Positions 16,705 through 25,371 of a stretch of DNA of 35,781 nucleotides are shown here, piece by piece. The first letter of the stretch is position 1; every line of letters begins with the position of its first letter. A program made the position numbers and the translations under genes. The notes below the pieces were generated by a model. The model searched no databases, was not told where the DNA came from, and worked only from the letters and a program-made list of their open reading frames with translations. The DNA comes from CAYRJA01 sp964424455 (GTDB lineage: Bacteria > Bacteroidota > Bacteroidia > Chitinophagales > UBA10324), in assembly GCA_964424455.1 (NCBI GenBank), contig CAYRJA010000019.1, forward strand, positions 1 through 35,781, read 5' to 3'.

Positions 16705-17982
16705 ATGATTAATAAACTTATTCCTAAAACCGAATTCAGCCGCAATGTGGCGAATGTGGCGGGTGGAAGTTTTATTGCACAGGCAATTACTATCGGGTTG
16801 TCGCCGGTACTTACCCGTATCTTCTCACCTGCAGATTTCGGTCTTTATTCCATCTTCATCAATATTGCGGCAACGGCTGGCACTATCTCTACTTTTCGTT
16901 ATGAACTTGCAGTCATGCTTCCTCCAAAAGAAGAAGAAGCAGCTAATGTAGCCACTCTCTCTTTCTTTATCAGCTTGTGTTACAGTTTAGCTATTTCAGT
17001 AATTGTTCTGATAGGTGGTAATGCACTCATGCGGCTGTTAAAGGCAGAAGCTATTTCCGAATACATTCTCCTTGCCGGCATTTATGTTTTCTTTTTCGGT
17101 ATCGCTTGGACACTGAACTACTGGCTGTCGAGAGTAAAAATGTTCAAAAGACTGAGTTGGGGAAAGGTTGCCCAATCCGGCGGAACAGCCATTTTCAGTA
17201 TAGCGCTCTTTTATTTAGGTTGGCAGCAGGGCGGGTTAATTGTTGGAGCCGTGTTGGGTCAAATGGCTATCGGACTTTTGTACTTGATTTTTGTAAGAAA
17301 GGATTTGCAACGGCTTGTACGCTTTATAAAATGGAAGACAATGAAGGAAATGTTCCGTCGCTACATTCATTTTCTCACTTACAATACACCACATTCATTG
17401 CTGAGTGCATTACAAGATTTATTAGTAGCCGGCATTATTCTGTATTACTTCGGAGCGGTGGCTGCCGGTCTTTATTTTATGTGTTACAGAATTCTTAAGT
17501 TGCCAGCAGGGTTAATCAGTACTTCCACTTATCAGGTATTCTTTCAGCGCGTAAGTGAGCTGTATCCTGATGGAAAAGCCATTCAGTATCAGATAAAGAA
17601 AGTGCTGAAGCAGCTTTCTCTTATTGCAATAGCACCTTTTGGATTACTGCTTATTGCCGGTCCTCTTCTGTTCAGTTTGGTCTTTGGGAAGGAATGGTAC
17701 GAAGCTGGCGTATATGCACAACTGTTGGTTCCTTCGCTTATGTCTAATTTCATCTTATCGCCTGTTACAGCAATTCTTCTTGTGGCAAAAATGCAGCGAT
17801 ACGGAATCATTATTGCTGCTGCTGACATTACTCTTCGCACCGTCAGTTTACTCATTGGCGCATACTATAACAGTATATATATAGGGCTGGCTTGCCTGAG
17901 TGGCAGCAATGTGTTACTGTTACTATTCTTTGGATATTGGCTGTATCATGTGCCAGTAAGCAATAAAATGAGATCTTATTAA
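16705..17982 (+). CDS. Wzx-like oligosaccharide flippase 1
   Basis: A 425-aa inner-membrane protein of the polysaccharide-transporter (MATE-like) superfamily with about 12 hydrophobic segments. The family's opening is clear: NVAGGSFIAQAITIGLSPVLTRIFSPADFGLYSIF followed by RYELAVMLPPKEEEAANV. It is expected to flip the lipid-linked repeat unit to the periplasm. It clearly resembles the second flippase at 19482, with the same opening order (P.LTRIF.P..FGL, R.ELA.MLP..E.E..NV), so the two are paralogues in one operon. Its last base is the first base of the next gene. Confidence 0.93.
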   Translation: MINKLIPKTEFSRNVANVAGGSFIAQAITIGLSPVLTRIFSPADFGLYSIFINIAATAGTISTFRYELAVMLPPKEEEAANVATLSFFISLCYSLAISVIVLIGGNALMRLLKAEAISEYILLAGIYVFFFGIAWTLNYWLSRVKMFKRLSWGKVAQSGGTAIFSIALFYLGWQQGGLIVGAVLGQMAIGLLYLIFVRKDLQRLVRFIKWKTMKEMFRRYIHFLTYNTPHSLLSALQDLLVAGIILYYFGAVAAGLYFMCYRILKLPAGLISTSTYQVFFQRVSELYPDGKAIQYQIKKVLKQLSLIAIAPFGLLLIAGPLLFSLVFGKEWYEAGVYAQLLVPSLMSNFILSPVTAILLVAKMQRYGIIIAAADITLRTVSLLIGAYYNSIYIGLACLSGSNVLLLLFFGYWLYHVPVSNKMRSY

Positions 17983-18659
17983 TGGAGAATATTTTCAGAA
18001 TTATTCCGGAGATTCTCAGGCTGCCTAAAGTATCTGTTAATCTTAAAGTAAATGATAATGAGGCAGAAAAGTTATTCCGCTTATTCAACAGCCGGCATCC
18101 TCGTTTTCCGCTTATCAGAAAAAAAACAATTGGAGTAATGTTGATGGACATTAGTTCCTTTAAAGATGGAGAAGATTACCTCAAAACGGTAAGCGGAAAA
18201 AATTCAACCGCCTATTATTCACGCAGGTGTTTGAAAGAAGGTTATGGGTTCAGATTGTTTAATCCCAATGAATTTCAGGAAAAGATTCTCGAAATAAATA
18301 ATTCACAACCTGAACGGCAGGGAATAAAAATGAGCCGTTCCTATCTTGAAAAATCAGATTACCCTTTAAATGAAAATAATATATACGGAGGTATTTTTAT
18401 TCAGAATGAGTTAGCAGCTTACCTTTGGCTCCGCACACAGGGAGAATTAGTCATCGTCAATCGCATTCTCGGTCATGAGGCACATTTGAAAAAGGGGGTT
18501 ATGTATCTGTTATTCAGTAGTTCTGTCAATGTGATAATACACGAAAGAAAAGACATACGATGGATGATGTACGATACTTTCTTTGGAGCAAAAGATGGCT
18601 TAAAGCTTTTTAAAACCCGGCTTGGCTTTAAGCCCTATATTGTTCGCTGGAAGAGATAA
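17982..18659 (+). CDS. Unknown protein, acyltransferase-like (GNAT/FemAB-like C-terminus)
   Basis: A 225-aa soluble protein without signal peptide or membrane segment. I do not recognise it as a named family. The closing stretch MYDTFFGAKDGLKLFKTRLGFKPYIVRWK has the GL.LFK.RLGF pattern seen at the end of GNAT and FemAB-type acyltransferases, and the preceding strands (YGGIFIQNELAAYLWLRTQGELVIVNRILG) fit the same fold. The first half is basic, with SRHPRFPLIRKKTIG. It overlaps the flippase stop by one base and is followed after 2 bp by a deacetylase-like gene. A role in acylating a sugar of the repeat unit is a guess from fold and neighbours. Confidence 0.6.
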   Translation: MENIFRIIPEILRLPKVSVNLKVNDNEAEKLFRLFNSRHPRFPLIRKKTIGVMLMDISSFKDGEDYLKTVSGKNSTAYYSRRCLKEGYGFRLFNPNEFQEKILEINNSQPERQGIKMSRSYLEKSDYPLNENNIYGGIFIQNELAAYLWLRTQGELVIVNRILGHEAHLKKGVMYLLFSSSVNVIIHERKDIRWMMYDTFFGAKDGLKLFKTRLGFKPYIVRWKR

Positions 18660-18661
18660 AT

Positions 18662-19477
18662 ATGAACCCGGTTTACTGGAGAATTTACGGAGATTATCTG
18701 ATGAAGAATCGTTTTGGGTTGTACCGGAATATTCTGGAATCTGCCATTGCCAAAGGTTATGAGCATTTGTCTATGATTCAATTTTATCATTCAATAAAGG
18801 AAGGAAAGCTAACCAGCGACAAAAAAATATTTATTCACCGGCATGATATTGATACCGATAGAAAAGGTGCTGCTATTTTCTTCGAAATAGAAAAATCCCT
18901 CCATATTAATAGCAGTTATTATTTCCGGCTGTCCACTCTTGATATTCCGCTGATGAAAGAAATAAACAGTTATGGCAGCGAAGCATCCTATCACTACGAA
19001 GAAATTGCTACTTACTGTAAGCGAAAAGGAATTCTGAAGCCTGAGCAATTAAGCCAGCACCTGAAAACAATAAGAGAGGATTTCAAAAAAAATTTTACCA
19101 CAGTTGAAAACAAACTGGGCTACAAACTTCACACAGTAGCTTCACACGGTGATTTTGTAAACCGGAAATTAAAAGTCGCAAATCATTTCCTGTTACAGCA
19201 GGATATAAGAGATGAACTGGGGATAGTTGCAGAAGCTTATGATCCGGTTTTTACAGAAAATTATTCTATAAAAATTTCTGATAAAGAAGCGCCCGTTTAT
19301 TTTGCTCCCATACATCCGCTGGACGCTATTGAAAAACAATATCCGGTTATTTGCCTGCTCACTCATCCGCGGCAGTGGAGATCTCATGTTATCACAAATA
19401 CAAAAGACAATCTTCAACGGATAAAAGAAGGAATAGTCTATCATTATTTTTCAAGGAATTATATTGGCATTGTTTAA
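18662..19477 (+). CDS. Polysaccharide deacetylase-like protein
   Basis: A 271-aa protein with the layout of the NodB-related deacetylase superfamily. It has IFIHRHDIDTDRKGA near residue 57 (the HDID acidic metal-site motif), SEASYHYEEIATYCK (second metal-site histidine), LHTVASHGDFVNRK in the middle and ICLLTHPRQWRSH near the end. No signal peptide is seen, so it would act on a cytoplasmic nucleotide sugar or lipid-linked sugar. The start at 18662 adds a plausible N-terminus, but an ATG at 18701 (MKNRFGLYR) is an alternative. With the acyltransferase-like gene before it, it may exchange one acyl group for another (inference). Confidence 0.68.
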   Translation: MNPVYWRIYGDYLMKNRFGLYRNILESAIAKGYEHLSMIQFYHSIKEGKLTSDKKIFIHRHDIDTDRKGAAIFFEIEKSLHINSSYYFRLSTLDIPLMKEINSYGSEASYHYEEIATYCKRKGILKPEQLSQHLKTIREDFKKNFTTVENKLGYKLHTVASHGDFVNRKLKVANHFLLQQDIRDELGIVAEAYDPVFTENYSIKISDKEAPVYFAPIHPLDAIEKQYPVICLLTHPRQWRSHVITNTKDNLQRIKEGIVYHYFSRNYIGIV

Positions 19478-19481
19478 AAAA

Positions 19482-20768
19482 ATGAAACGACTGGTTCCGG
19501 ATACCGAGTTAGTAAAGAATTTCTTCACTCTTATAACCGGTAATGTTGTTGCTCAACTTATTCCTATTGCTGCAGCGCCATTCATTACGCGGATTTTTGA
19601 TCCCGTTCAGTTTGGATTACTTGGGTTATTTATGGTAATCACCAACTCCTTATCCGTTATTGCCGGCGGACGGTTCGAGTTGGCGATTATGCTGCCGGAA
19701 GAAGAAAAGGAGAGTAAAAATGTTTTCTCACTTTCCGTTTTCACAAGTATTGTTACAGGAGTTCTGTTCTTGTTCATCATTCTTTTGTTTCACAATGGAA
19801 TCAATTCTAAACTGAATGCTCCTGAGTTTGCTCCCCTTCTTTATCTTACTCCTGCAATCATTTTCCTTATCAGTACTTACCAGTCTATCAACTACTGGCT
19901 TATCCGAAAGAAGGCATTCAGAAAAAATGCAGTTAATAAAATTGGTCAGACATTTTCTTCCACTGCCGGGAGTATATTGTTTGGGCTATTGCATATTCCT
20001 TACGGACTTGTTTTAGGTTATGCGTTTGGATGGTTTGTTATCAATATCGTTGGTATATATCAATTATACTCCTCCGGATTTAATATTAAAGGAATAAGTG
20101 TTAGCGGAATAAAAACTGTGTTCTTCCGTTACAAACATTTTCTCATTTACAATACCTTGCCTACCCTGCTCAACTCTGTCAGCAGTAGCTTGCCTTTGCT
20201 TTTTGTCAATCTGTTTTTTGCATCAGCAATTACCGGATATTTCACATTGTCGAAGCAGATTTTATTCGTTCCGCTCTCCATGGTGTCTTTTGCAATATCA
20301 CAGGTTTTTTTCCAGAGAACGAGCCGGCTGATTCAGCAGAGATTGTCATTCAAAAAGGATTTTAACTCCCTCCTCTATCTGCTGGCGGGAATCGGTTTAA
20401 TCGTGTTTATAGCGGCAACACTGACAGGGCCTTTAATTTTCAGATTTGTATTTGGCGAACAGTGGGAAATATCAGGTGTATATACCCGTATTCTGGCATT
20501 GTCTTTTTCCCTGCAATTTGTTGTTACTTCTTTTAGTATTCTGCTTCCCGCCTTAAACAAGATAAAAACTATTTCTGCATGGCAGGTTTCTTACTTTATA
20601 ATTATATGCCTGTTATACTTTATTGGGAAAAATAACATCTGGGTGTTTCTTTATTCTTACCTGTGTATAGATGTAATCATGTATTCTGTTTACTTTGTCC
20701 TCATTTTAAATGCGATAAATTCTTACGAAAAGAATATCCGGAGCGAAAATGCAAAAATCATTGAATAG
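19482..20768 (+). CDS. Wzx-like oligosaccharide flippase 2
   Basis: A 428-aa membrane protein with about 12 hydrophobic segments from the same family as the flippase at 16705. The opening is TLITGNVVAQLIPIAAAPFITRIFDPVQFGLLGLF, then RFELAIMLPEEEKESKNV. The frame is open back to a TTG at 19464 inside the preceding gene, but I start at the ATG at 19482 (MKRLVPDTELVKNFF), whose N-terminus lines up with flippase 1 (MINKLIPKTEFSRN). It begins 4 bp after the deacetylase-like stop. It overlaps the polymerase gene by 20 nt, so it may be the flippase that works with that polymerase. Confidence 0.93.
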   Translation: MKRLVPDTELVKNFFTLITGNVVAQLIPIAAAPFITRIFDPVQFGLLGLFMVITNSLSVIAGGRFELAIMLPEEEKESKNVFSLSVFTSIVTGVLFLFIILLFHNGINSKLNAPEFAPLLYLTPAIIFLISTYQSINYWLIRKKAFRKNAVNKIGQTFSSTAGSILFGLLHIPYGLVLGYAFGWFVINIVGIYQLYSSGFNIKGISVSGIKTVFFRYKHFLIYNTLPTLLNSVSSSLPLLFVNLFFASAITGYFTLSKQILFVPLSMVSFAISQVFFQRTSRLIQQRLSFKKDFNSLLYLLAGIGLIVFIAATLTGPLIFRFVFGEQWEISGVYTRILALSFSLQFVVTSFSILLPALNKIKTISAWQVSYFIIICLLYFIGKNNIWVFLYSYLCIDVIMYSVYFVLILNAINSYEKNIRSENAKIIE

Positions 20769-21969
20769 AATTCTTCGTCACAGAAACAATCTGTTTATTG
20801 TATATCTCATTGTTTTGTTATTTCTCTCTTTTGGAGTTTTCATAGACAGCGGATTCAACTACCTGAGCTACTTACTCTGTTACAGTACTCTTTTTATCCT
20901 CACTTATGTTTTACTTAACAAATATTTCAATACCAATCATCAACTGATTTCAATATCAGAAAGACTAAAGAATGCCATCTCCCTGAAAAATGCTCATGTC
21001 TTTGCTTTAATCGTATTTAGCTTAACAACACTGTTTATAGTTTTTCATTTTATTTATTTGAATGGCATACCTACTGTTTCAGCGCTGCTGTCACATAATT
21101 CTTTTGATATTTTCAAAATGAGGAACGCCGTATCAGAGGAATCCTCTTCTCTGGTAAATTATCTCAGTTCATTTGTGCTGAAAGCTATTATTCCTTTCAT
21201 GGTCTTGTATTTTTTCATCCAACGACGGTGGCTTCTTTTTTCCATTGTACTGTTTGTTTCTTCATTCTATTGTTTATCACTGATTGCAAAAAGTTTTTTA
21301 GTCACTGCTTTTATTCCGGTTCTGTTTTATGCATTTTTTTCCCGGAAGTATCTCGCATTTTTCGGATTCTTTGTATTAATCATTACCGGGTTAATCTTTT
21401 TGGTGTATGTCGCTAATCCTGCACTTCGTGGCGGTGATACCAATACAATTTCTTTTTCTGCTCCGGCTAAGCAGGAAGAAGGAAGTGGAGTAATCAGAAG
21501 CATAAGAGGTTTGTCTGACCGGGTCTTTCTTACCCCGGGCAAGATCGTTTCAGGATGGTTTCACTCCATTCCTAAAAAAAAACCATTCCTTCATGGATGC
21601 GGATACCGCTTTATGGCGCCGCTGTTACACTGCGAATATCATGAATACGCAAGCGAACTTTATCCCGTGTTGTTTCCGGAATATGCAGCGCTCGGTTACA
21701 ATGGACATGTAAATGCAGCAAGTTTCATGTACGATTATTCCAACTTCGGATGGATAGGAATTATTTTCTCCTCAGTATTGATGGCTTTAGTCTTTGTGTT
21801 ACTCAATTTAGTTTTTGCAGGAAACAATTTGCTTAAATTCTGCATCAATATTTATTATGTGCTTGTACTGAGTTCTTCTGCACTTTCTACTTTGCTCTTT
21901 TCCGGAGGATGGGTATTGATGATTTTACTTTATATAATTTGCAGGAAGAATTTTTCATCCATTCAATAA
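20749..21969 (+). CDS. Wzy-like O-antigen/oligosaccharide repeat-unit polymerase
   Basis: A 406-aa protein with roughly 10-11 membrane segments and one large periplasmic loop (about residues 230-330: NPALRGGDTNTISFSAP to YDYSNFGWIGI). That loop contains EYAALGYNGHVNAASFMYDY, similar in arrangement to the N-G-x-x-N segment before a Phe-Gly-trp-(Ile/Leu)-Gly in Wzy/OAP-type polymerases. It would join flipped repeat units into a chain. Sequence identity in this family is low, so the call rests on topology, this segment and position after a flippase. The alternative role is a ligase, but a better ligase candidate lies at 25372. Confidence 0.78.
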   Translation: MQKSLNRILRHRNNLFIVYLIVLLFLSFGVFIDSGFNYLSYLLCYSTLFILTYVLLNKYFNTNHQLISISERLKNAISLKNAHVFALIVFSLTTLFIVFHFIYLNGIPTVSALLSHNSFDIFKMRNAVSEESSSLVNYLSSFVLKAIIPFMVLYFFIQRRWLLFSIVLFVSSFYCLSLIAKSFLVTAFIPVLFYAFFSRKYLAFFGFFVLIITGLIFLVYVANPALRGGDTNTISFSAPAKQEEGSGVIRSIRGLSDRVFLTPGKIVSGWFHSIPKKKPFLHGCGYRFMAPLLHCEYHEYASELYPVLFPEYAALGYNGHVNAASFMYDYSNFGWIGIIFSSVLMALVFVLLNLVFAGNNLLKFCINIYYVLVLSSSALSTLLFSGGWVLMILLYIICRKNFSSIQ

Positions 21970-21970
21970 A

Positions 21971-23065
21971 ATGTTTCTGCAAGTTTGCCATCTTACTTCC
22001 GTTCATCAGCCACTGGATGTCAGGATTTTTCACAAAGAATGTTCTTCGCTGGCACGAGCTGGTCATAAAGTTTTTCTTGTTCATGCCGGTGAACTTAATG
22101 AAATCAGAAATGGTGTTACAATTATTGGTTTATCAATAGGTACAAAGGGACGATTCCAACGAATGACAAAAACTGTTAACGCAGTTTATCAGAAAGCGGT
22201 TGAATTAAATGCAGATGTATATCACCTGCATGATCCCGAGCTTATGCGGATAGGAAAAAAAATATTAAAGACAGGAAAGAAGGTTATCTACGATGCACAT
22301 GAAGATTTACCGAGACAGATTTCAGGGAAAGACTGGATTCCTTCTGTCATAAGAAATGTTGTTTCATCGTTTGCAGAAAAAACTGAAAACAATTTTGCAG
22401 AAATGGCTACGGCAGTTGTTGCTGCAACACCTTTTATTGCTTCACGGTTTAGGAAAATAAATTCAAAGACAACAGAAATCAACAACTACCCTATTCTGGA
22501 AGAATTTGAGAAATCTTCAATAAAGAAACCGGGTAACGAAATCTGTTACATCGGTGGAATTTCCCGTATCCGCGGCATTTACGAGTTAATTGAGGCAATT
22601 GAAAAAACAAGTGTTACACTAAACCTTGCCGGTACTTTTGAAGATGCCGTAACAGAAAATGAAATAAAACAACTCAATGGATGGAATAAAGTAAAATTCT
22701 ACGGCTATGTCGGGCGGAAGCAGGTGAATGAAATTCTAAATCGCTCTTCCATCGGAATAGTAACCCTATACCCTCAAATCAACTACCTCGATTCACTTCC
22801 TATAAAGATGTTTGAATATATGGCAGCGGGCATTCCCGTTATTGCCTCTGACTTTCCTTACTGGAAGTCAATTGTTGAAAGTAATCAATGTGGTGTTACG
22901 GTAAATCCAAAAAATTCAACCGAAATTGCAGCGATGATTCAGCAACTGATTGACAACCCACCAATGATGAAGCAATCAGGAGAAAACGGAAGAAGAGCAG
23001 TAGAAGAAAAATTCAACTGGAAGAATGAAGAAAGAAAATTGATACAACTCTACGAGTCACTGTAA
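21971..23065 (+). CDS. Glycosyltransferase family 4
   Basis: A 364-aa GT-B fold, retaining enzyme. The N-terminal acceptor domain starts HLTSVHQPLDVRIFHKECSSLARAGHKV and continues with ADVYHLHDPELMRIGKKIL and VIYDAHEDLPRQI. The donor domain has EICYIGGISRIRGIYELIEAI, a sugar-nucleotide site with LPIKMFEYMAAGIPVIASDFPYWKSIVE, and a closing GENGRRAVEEKFNWKNEERKL. It adds a sugar to the growing lipid-linked repeat unit on the cytoplasmic face. Donor and linkage cannot be read from sequence. The TAA stop shares its last base with the ATG of the epimerase gene. Confidence 0.92.
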   Translation: MFLQVCHLTSVHQPLDVRIFHKECSSLARAGHKVFLVHAGELNEIRNGVTIIGLSIGTKGRFQRMTKTVNAVYQKAVELNADVYHLHDPELMRIGKKILKTGKKVIYDAHEDLPRQISGKDWIPSVIRNVVSSFAEKTENNFAEMATAVVAATPFIASRFRKINSKTTEINNYPILEEFEKSSIKKPGNEICYIGGISRIRGIYELIEAIEKTSVTLNLAGTFEDAVTENEIKQLNGWNKVKFYGYVGRKQVNEILNRSSIGIVTLYPQINYLDSLPIKMFEYMAAGIPVIASDFPYWKSIVESNQCGVTVNPKNSTEIAAMIQQLIDNPPMMKQSGENGRRAVEEKFNWKNEERKLIQLYESL

Positions 23066-24135
23066 TGAAAATTGTAACAATAGTCGGTGCACGACCACAG
23101 TTTATAAAAGCAGCAGCCGTAAGCCGCGAAATAAAGAAACATCCTTCCATAGAGGAAATTATTATTCACACCGGCCAGCATTACGACATAAATATGTCGG
23201 ATATTTTTTTCTCTGAAATGGAAATTCCGAAACCTAAGTTGAATTTAGATGTAAATGGACTGTCACACGGCGCTATGACGGGACAAATGCTGGAGAAGAT
23301 TGAAAAGGCATTGATGGATATTAAACCAAATTGGGTTCTGATCTACGGCGACACTAATTCAACTCTTGCCGGTGCGCTTGCAGCAAAGAAACTTCATCTG
23401 AAAGCGGCACATGTTGAAGCGGGCTTACGCAGTTTTAACATGAAGATGCCTGAAGAAATCAACCGGATTCTTACTGACAGAATCTGTGATATCTTATTCT
23501 GTCCGACTGATGCGGCTATCGACAATTTGAAAAAGGAAGGATTTGAAAACTTTCCTGTAAAAGTTATTCGCTGCGGTGATGTAATGCAGGATGCAGCTAT
23601 CTACTATTCTAAGACCTCAGAGCAACATTCAGAAATAATTTCACAACTCGGATTAAAAGAGTTTGTGCTTTGCACCCTTCACCGTGAAGAAAACACGAAT
23701 GATAAAACAGTTCTTTCCCGGTTGGTAAATGCGCTGAATCATTTGAACGAAAAAATTCCTGTTGTAATTCCACTTCATCCTCGCACCAAAAAAATTATCT
23801 CCAACTTTAATTTAGAACTGAAAGTAAAAGTAATTGACCCTGTCGGCTACTTCGATATGATTGAACTGTTAAAGCACTGCAAATTAGTAATGACTGACAG
23901 TGGCGGATTACAGAAAGAAGCATTCTTCTTCAGAAAATTCTGTGTTACACTTCGTGAACAAACAGAATGGGTTGAATTAGTTGAAAATGATTTTAACAGA
24001 GTAGTAGGTTCAGATGAAAATAAAATAAACGAAGCAATCTCCTGTTTCCTGAATACCAAAGCTGATTTCAATATCAACTTGTATGGTAATGGAAATGCAA
24101 GTTCTGTGATTGTTGAGTCACTCATGAATTCATAG
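23065..24135 (+). CDS. Non-hydrolysing UDP-N-acetylglucosamine 2-epimerase (WecB/WbpI type)
   Basis: A 356-aa cytoplasmic epimerase producing a manno-configured UDP sugar. Family landmarks are VGARPQFIKAA at the start, HTGQHYD, Asp96 in IYGDTNST, Glu118 in AHVEAGLRSF, the PEEINR acids at 130-131, LHREEN near residue 210, HPRTKK, and TDSGGLQKEA. The stretches MSDIFFSEMEIPKP and LSHGAMTGQML resemble the WbpI/WlbD branch, which acts on UDP-2,3-diacetamido glucuronate, more than E. coli WecB as I remember them. That would fit the WlbA-like dehydrogenase at 15673. The choice between the two substrates is inference; membership of the epimerase family is certain. Confidence 0.93.
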   Translation: MKIVTIVGARPQFIKAAAVSREIKKHPSIEEIIIHTGQHYDINMSDIFFSEMEIPKPKLNLDVNGLSHGAMTGQMLEKIEKALMDIKPNWVLIYGDTNSTLAGALAAKKLHLKAAHVEAGLRSFNMKMPEEINRILTDRICDILFCPTDAAIDNLKKEGFENFPVKVIRCGDVMQDAAIYYSKTSEQHSEIISQLGLKEFVLCTLHREENTNDKTVLSRLVNALNHLNEKIPVVIPLHPRTKKIISNFNLELKVKVIDPVGYFDMIELLKHCKLVMTDSGGLQKEAFFFRKFCVTLREQTEWVELVENDFNRVVGSDENKINEAISCFLNTKADFNINLYGNGNASSVIVESLMNS

Positions 24136-24139
24136 TACA

Positions 24140-25369
24140 GTGAAGCTGCTGATTCTCACTCAATATTTCCCTCCTGAAGTAGGCGCCCCTCAAAACCGGC
24201 TTTATGAGTTAGCTGTCCGACTTGTTTCAAAGGGTGCTTCTGTTACAGTTCTGACTGCAATGCCTAACTATCCGAAAATGGAAATCATGGATGGATACAA
24301 AGGAAAGAAACATATCAAAGAAGAAATGAACGGATTAGTTGTTCATCGCTCATGGATTTATGTATCAAAGAGTAAATCCATACTGTCAAGATTGTTGAAT
24401 TACTTTTCGTTTGTGTTTTCTTCATTGTGGTACAGCAGAAAATTAAAGAATGAAAGATTTGATTACCTGATTTGTGAATCTCCTCCCCTATTTCACGGAA
24501 TCTCTGCGTGGCTGCTATCTGTTAAGTTCAAATCAAAATTGATATTTAATGTTTCCGACCTATGGCCTGAAAGTGCAGAGAAACTTGGTTTGGTTACAAA
24601 TAAGTTCTTTCTAAACACAGCAACCCGTCTCGAAGAGTTTCTTTATAAACATTCTGATATTGTAACAGGACAAACTCAGGGGATTATAAAAAACATTTCA
24701 TCCCGCTTCCCTTCCAAAAAGACTTATTGGCTGAAAAACGGAGTTGACCTCTCACTGTTTACAAAAAAAACTTCTGACTGGCGCAAGGAGAACGGATTTT
24801 CAGAAAATGATTTCATCCTGCTTTATGCCGGAATCATCGGTCATGCGCAAGGTTTGGAAGTGATTCTGAAATCCGCTTTACAATTTCAGGATAATCCGAA
24901 TGTAAAATTCATTTTGTTGGGAAGCGGACCTGAAAAGGATAGGTTGATCAACTTAAAGAAAGAATGGAATCTTAAGAATGTTTTCTTCATGGATATTGTC
25001 GGCAAAAGTCAAATGCCTGAAATATTAAGCGCTGTGGATGTAGCTATTATTCCGCTTCGTAAACTTGATTTATTTAAAGGAGCTATTCCTTCTAAAATTT
25101 TTGAAACACTTGCCATGCAAATCCCCATTCTTCTTGGTGTTGACGGTGAGGCAAAAGAATTATTTATTGATCAGGGAAAGTCGGGAGTATATTTTGAACC
25201 GGAAAATGCTGATGAACTTGCGGAAGGAATAAATCAATTGCTTCACTCACCCGAGCTGTTACAGCAAATGGGGTTGAATGGTAAAAAATATGTACACGAA
25301 TATTTCAACCGCGATGTTATCGCAGGAGATTTCTATAAATTGTTAGAAGAAAATCTTAAAAGTAACTGA
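24140..25369 (+). CDS. Glycosyltransferase family 4, WbuB-like
   Basis: A 409-aa GT4 enzyme with a GTG start. The N-terminal ILTQYFPPEVGAPQNRLYELA and LTAMPNYPKMEIMDGYKGK, and the central NVSDLWPESAEKLG, are typical of the WbuB/WcaI group, of which WbuB is a fucosamine transferase. The donor half contains ILLYAGIIGHAQGLEVIL, FILLGSGPEKDRL, and FKGAIPSKIFETLAMQIPIL. One hydrophobic stretch (FHGISAWLLSVKFKSKLIF) may dip into the membrane. It begins 4 bp after the epimerase stop and ends 2 bp before the ligase-like gene. Acceptor and donor are unknown. Confidence 0.92.
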   Translation: MKLLILTQYFPPEVGAPQNRLYELAVRLVSKGASVTVLTAMPNYPKMEIMDGYKGKKHIKEEMNGLVVHRSWIYVSKSKSILSRLLNYFSFVFSSLWYSRKLKNERFDYLICESPPLFHGISAWLLSVKFKSKLIFNVSDLWPESAEKLGLVTNKFFLNTATRLEEFLYKHSDIVTGQTQGIIKNISSRFPSKKTYWLKNGVDLSLFTKKTSDWRKENGFSENDFILLYAGIIGHAQGLEVILKSALQFQDNPNVKFILLGSGPEKDRLINLKKEWNLKNVFFMDIVGKSQMPEILSAVDVAIIPLRKLDLFKGAIPSKIFETLAMQIPILLGVDGEAKELFIDQGKSGVYFEPENADELAEGINQLLHSPELLQQMGLNGKKYVHEYFNRDVIAGDFYKLLEENLKSN

Positions 25370-25371
25370 CA

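Noticed and set aside
19464..19481. TTG start of flippase 2 inside the preceding gene
   Set aside because: The ATG at 19482 aligns better with flippase 1 and removes the overlap.
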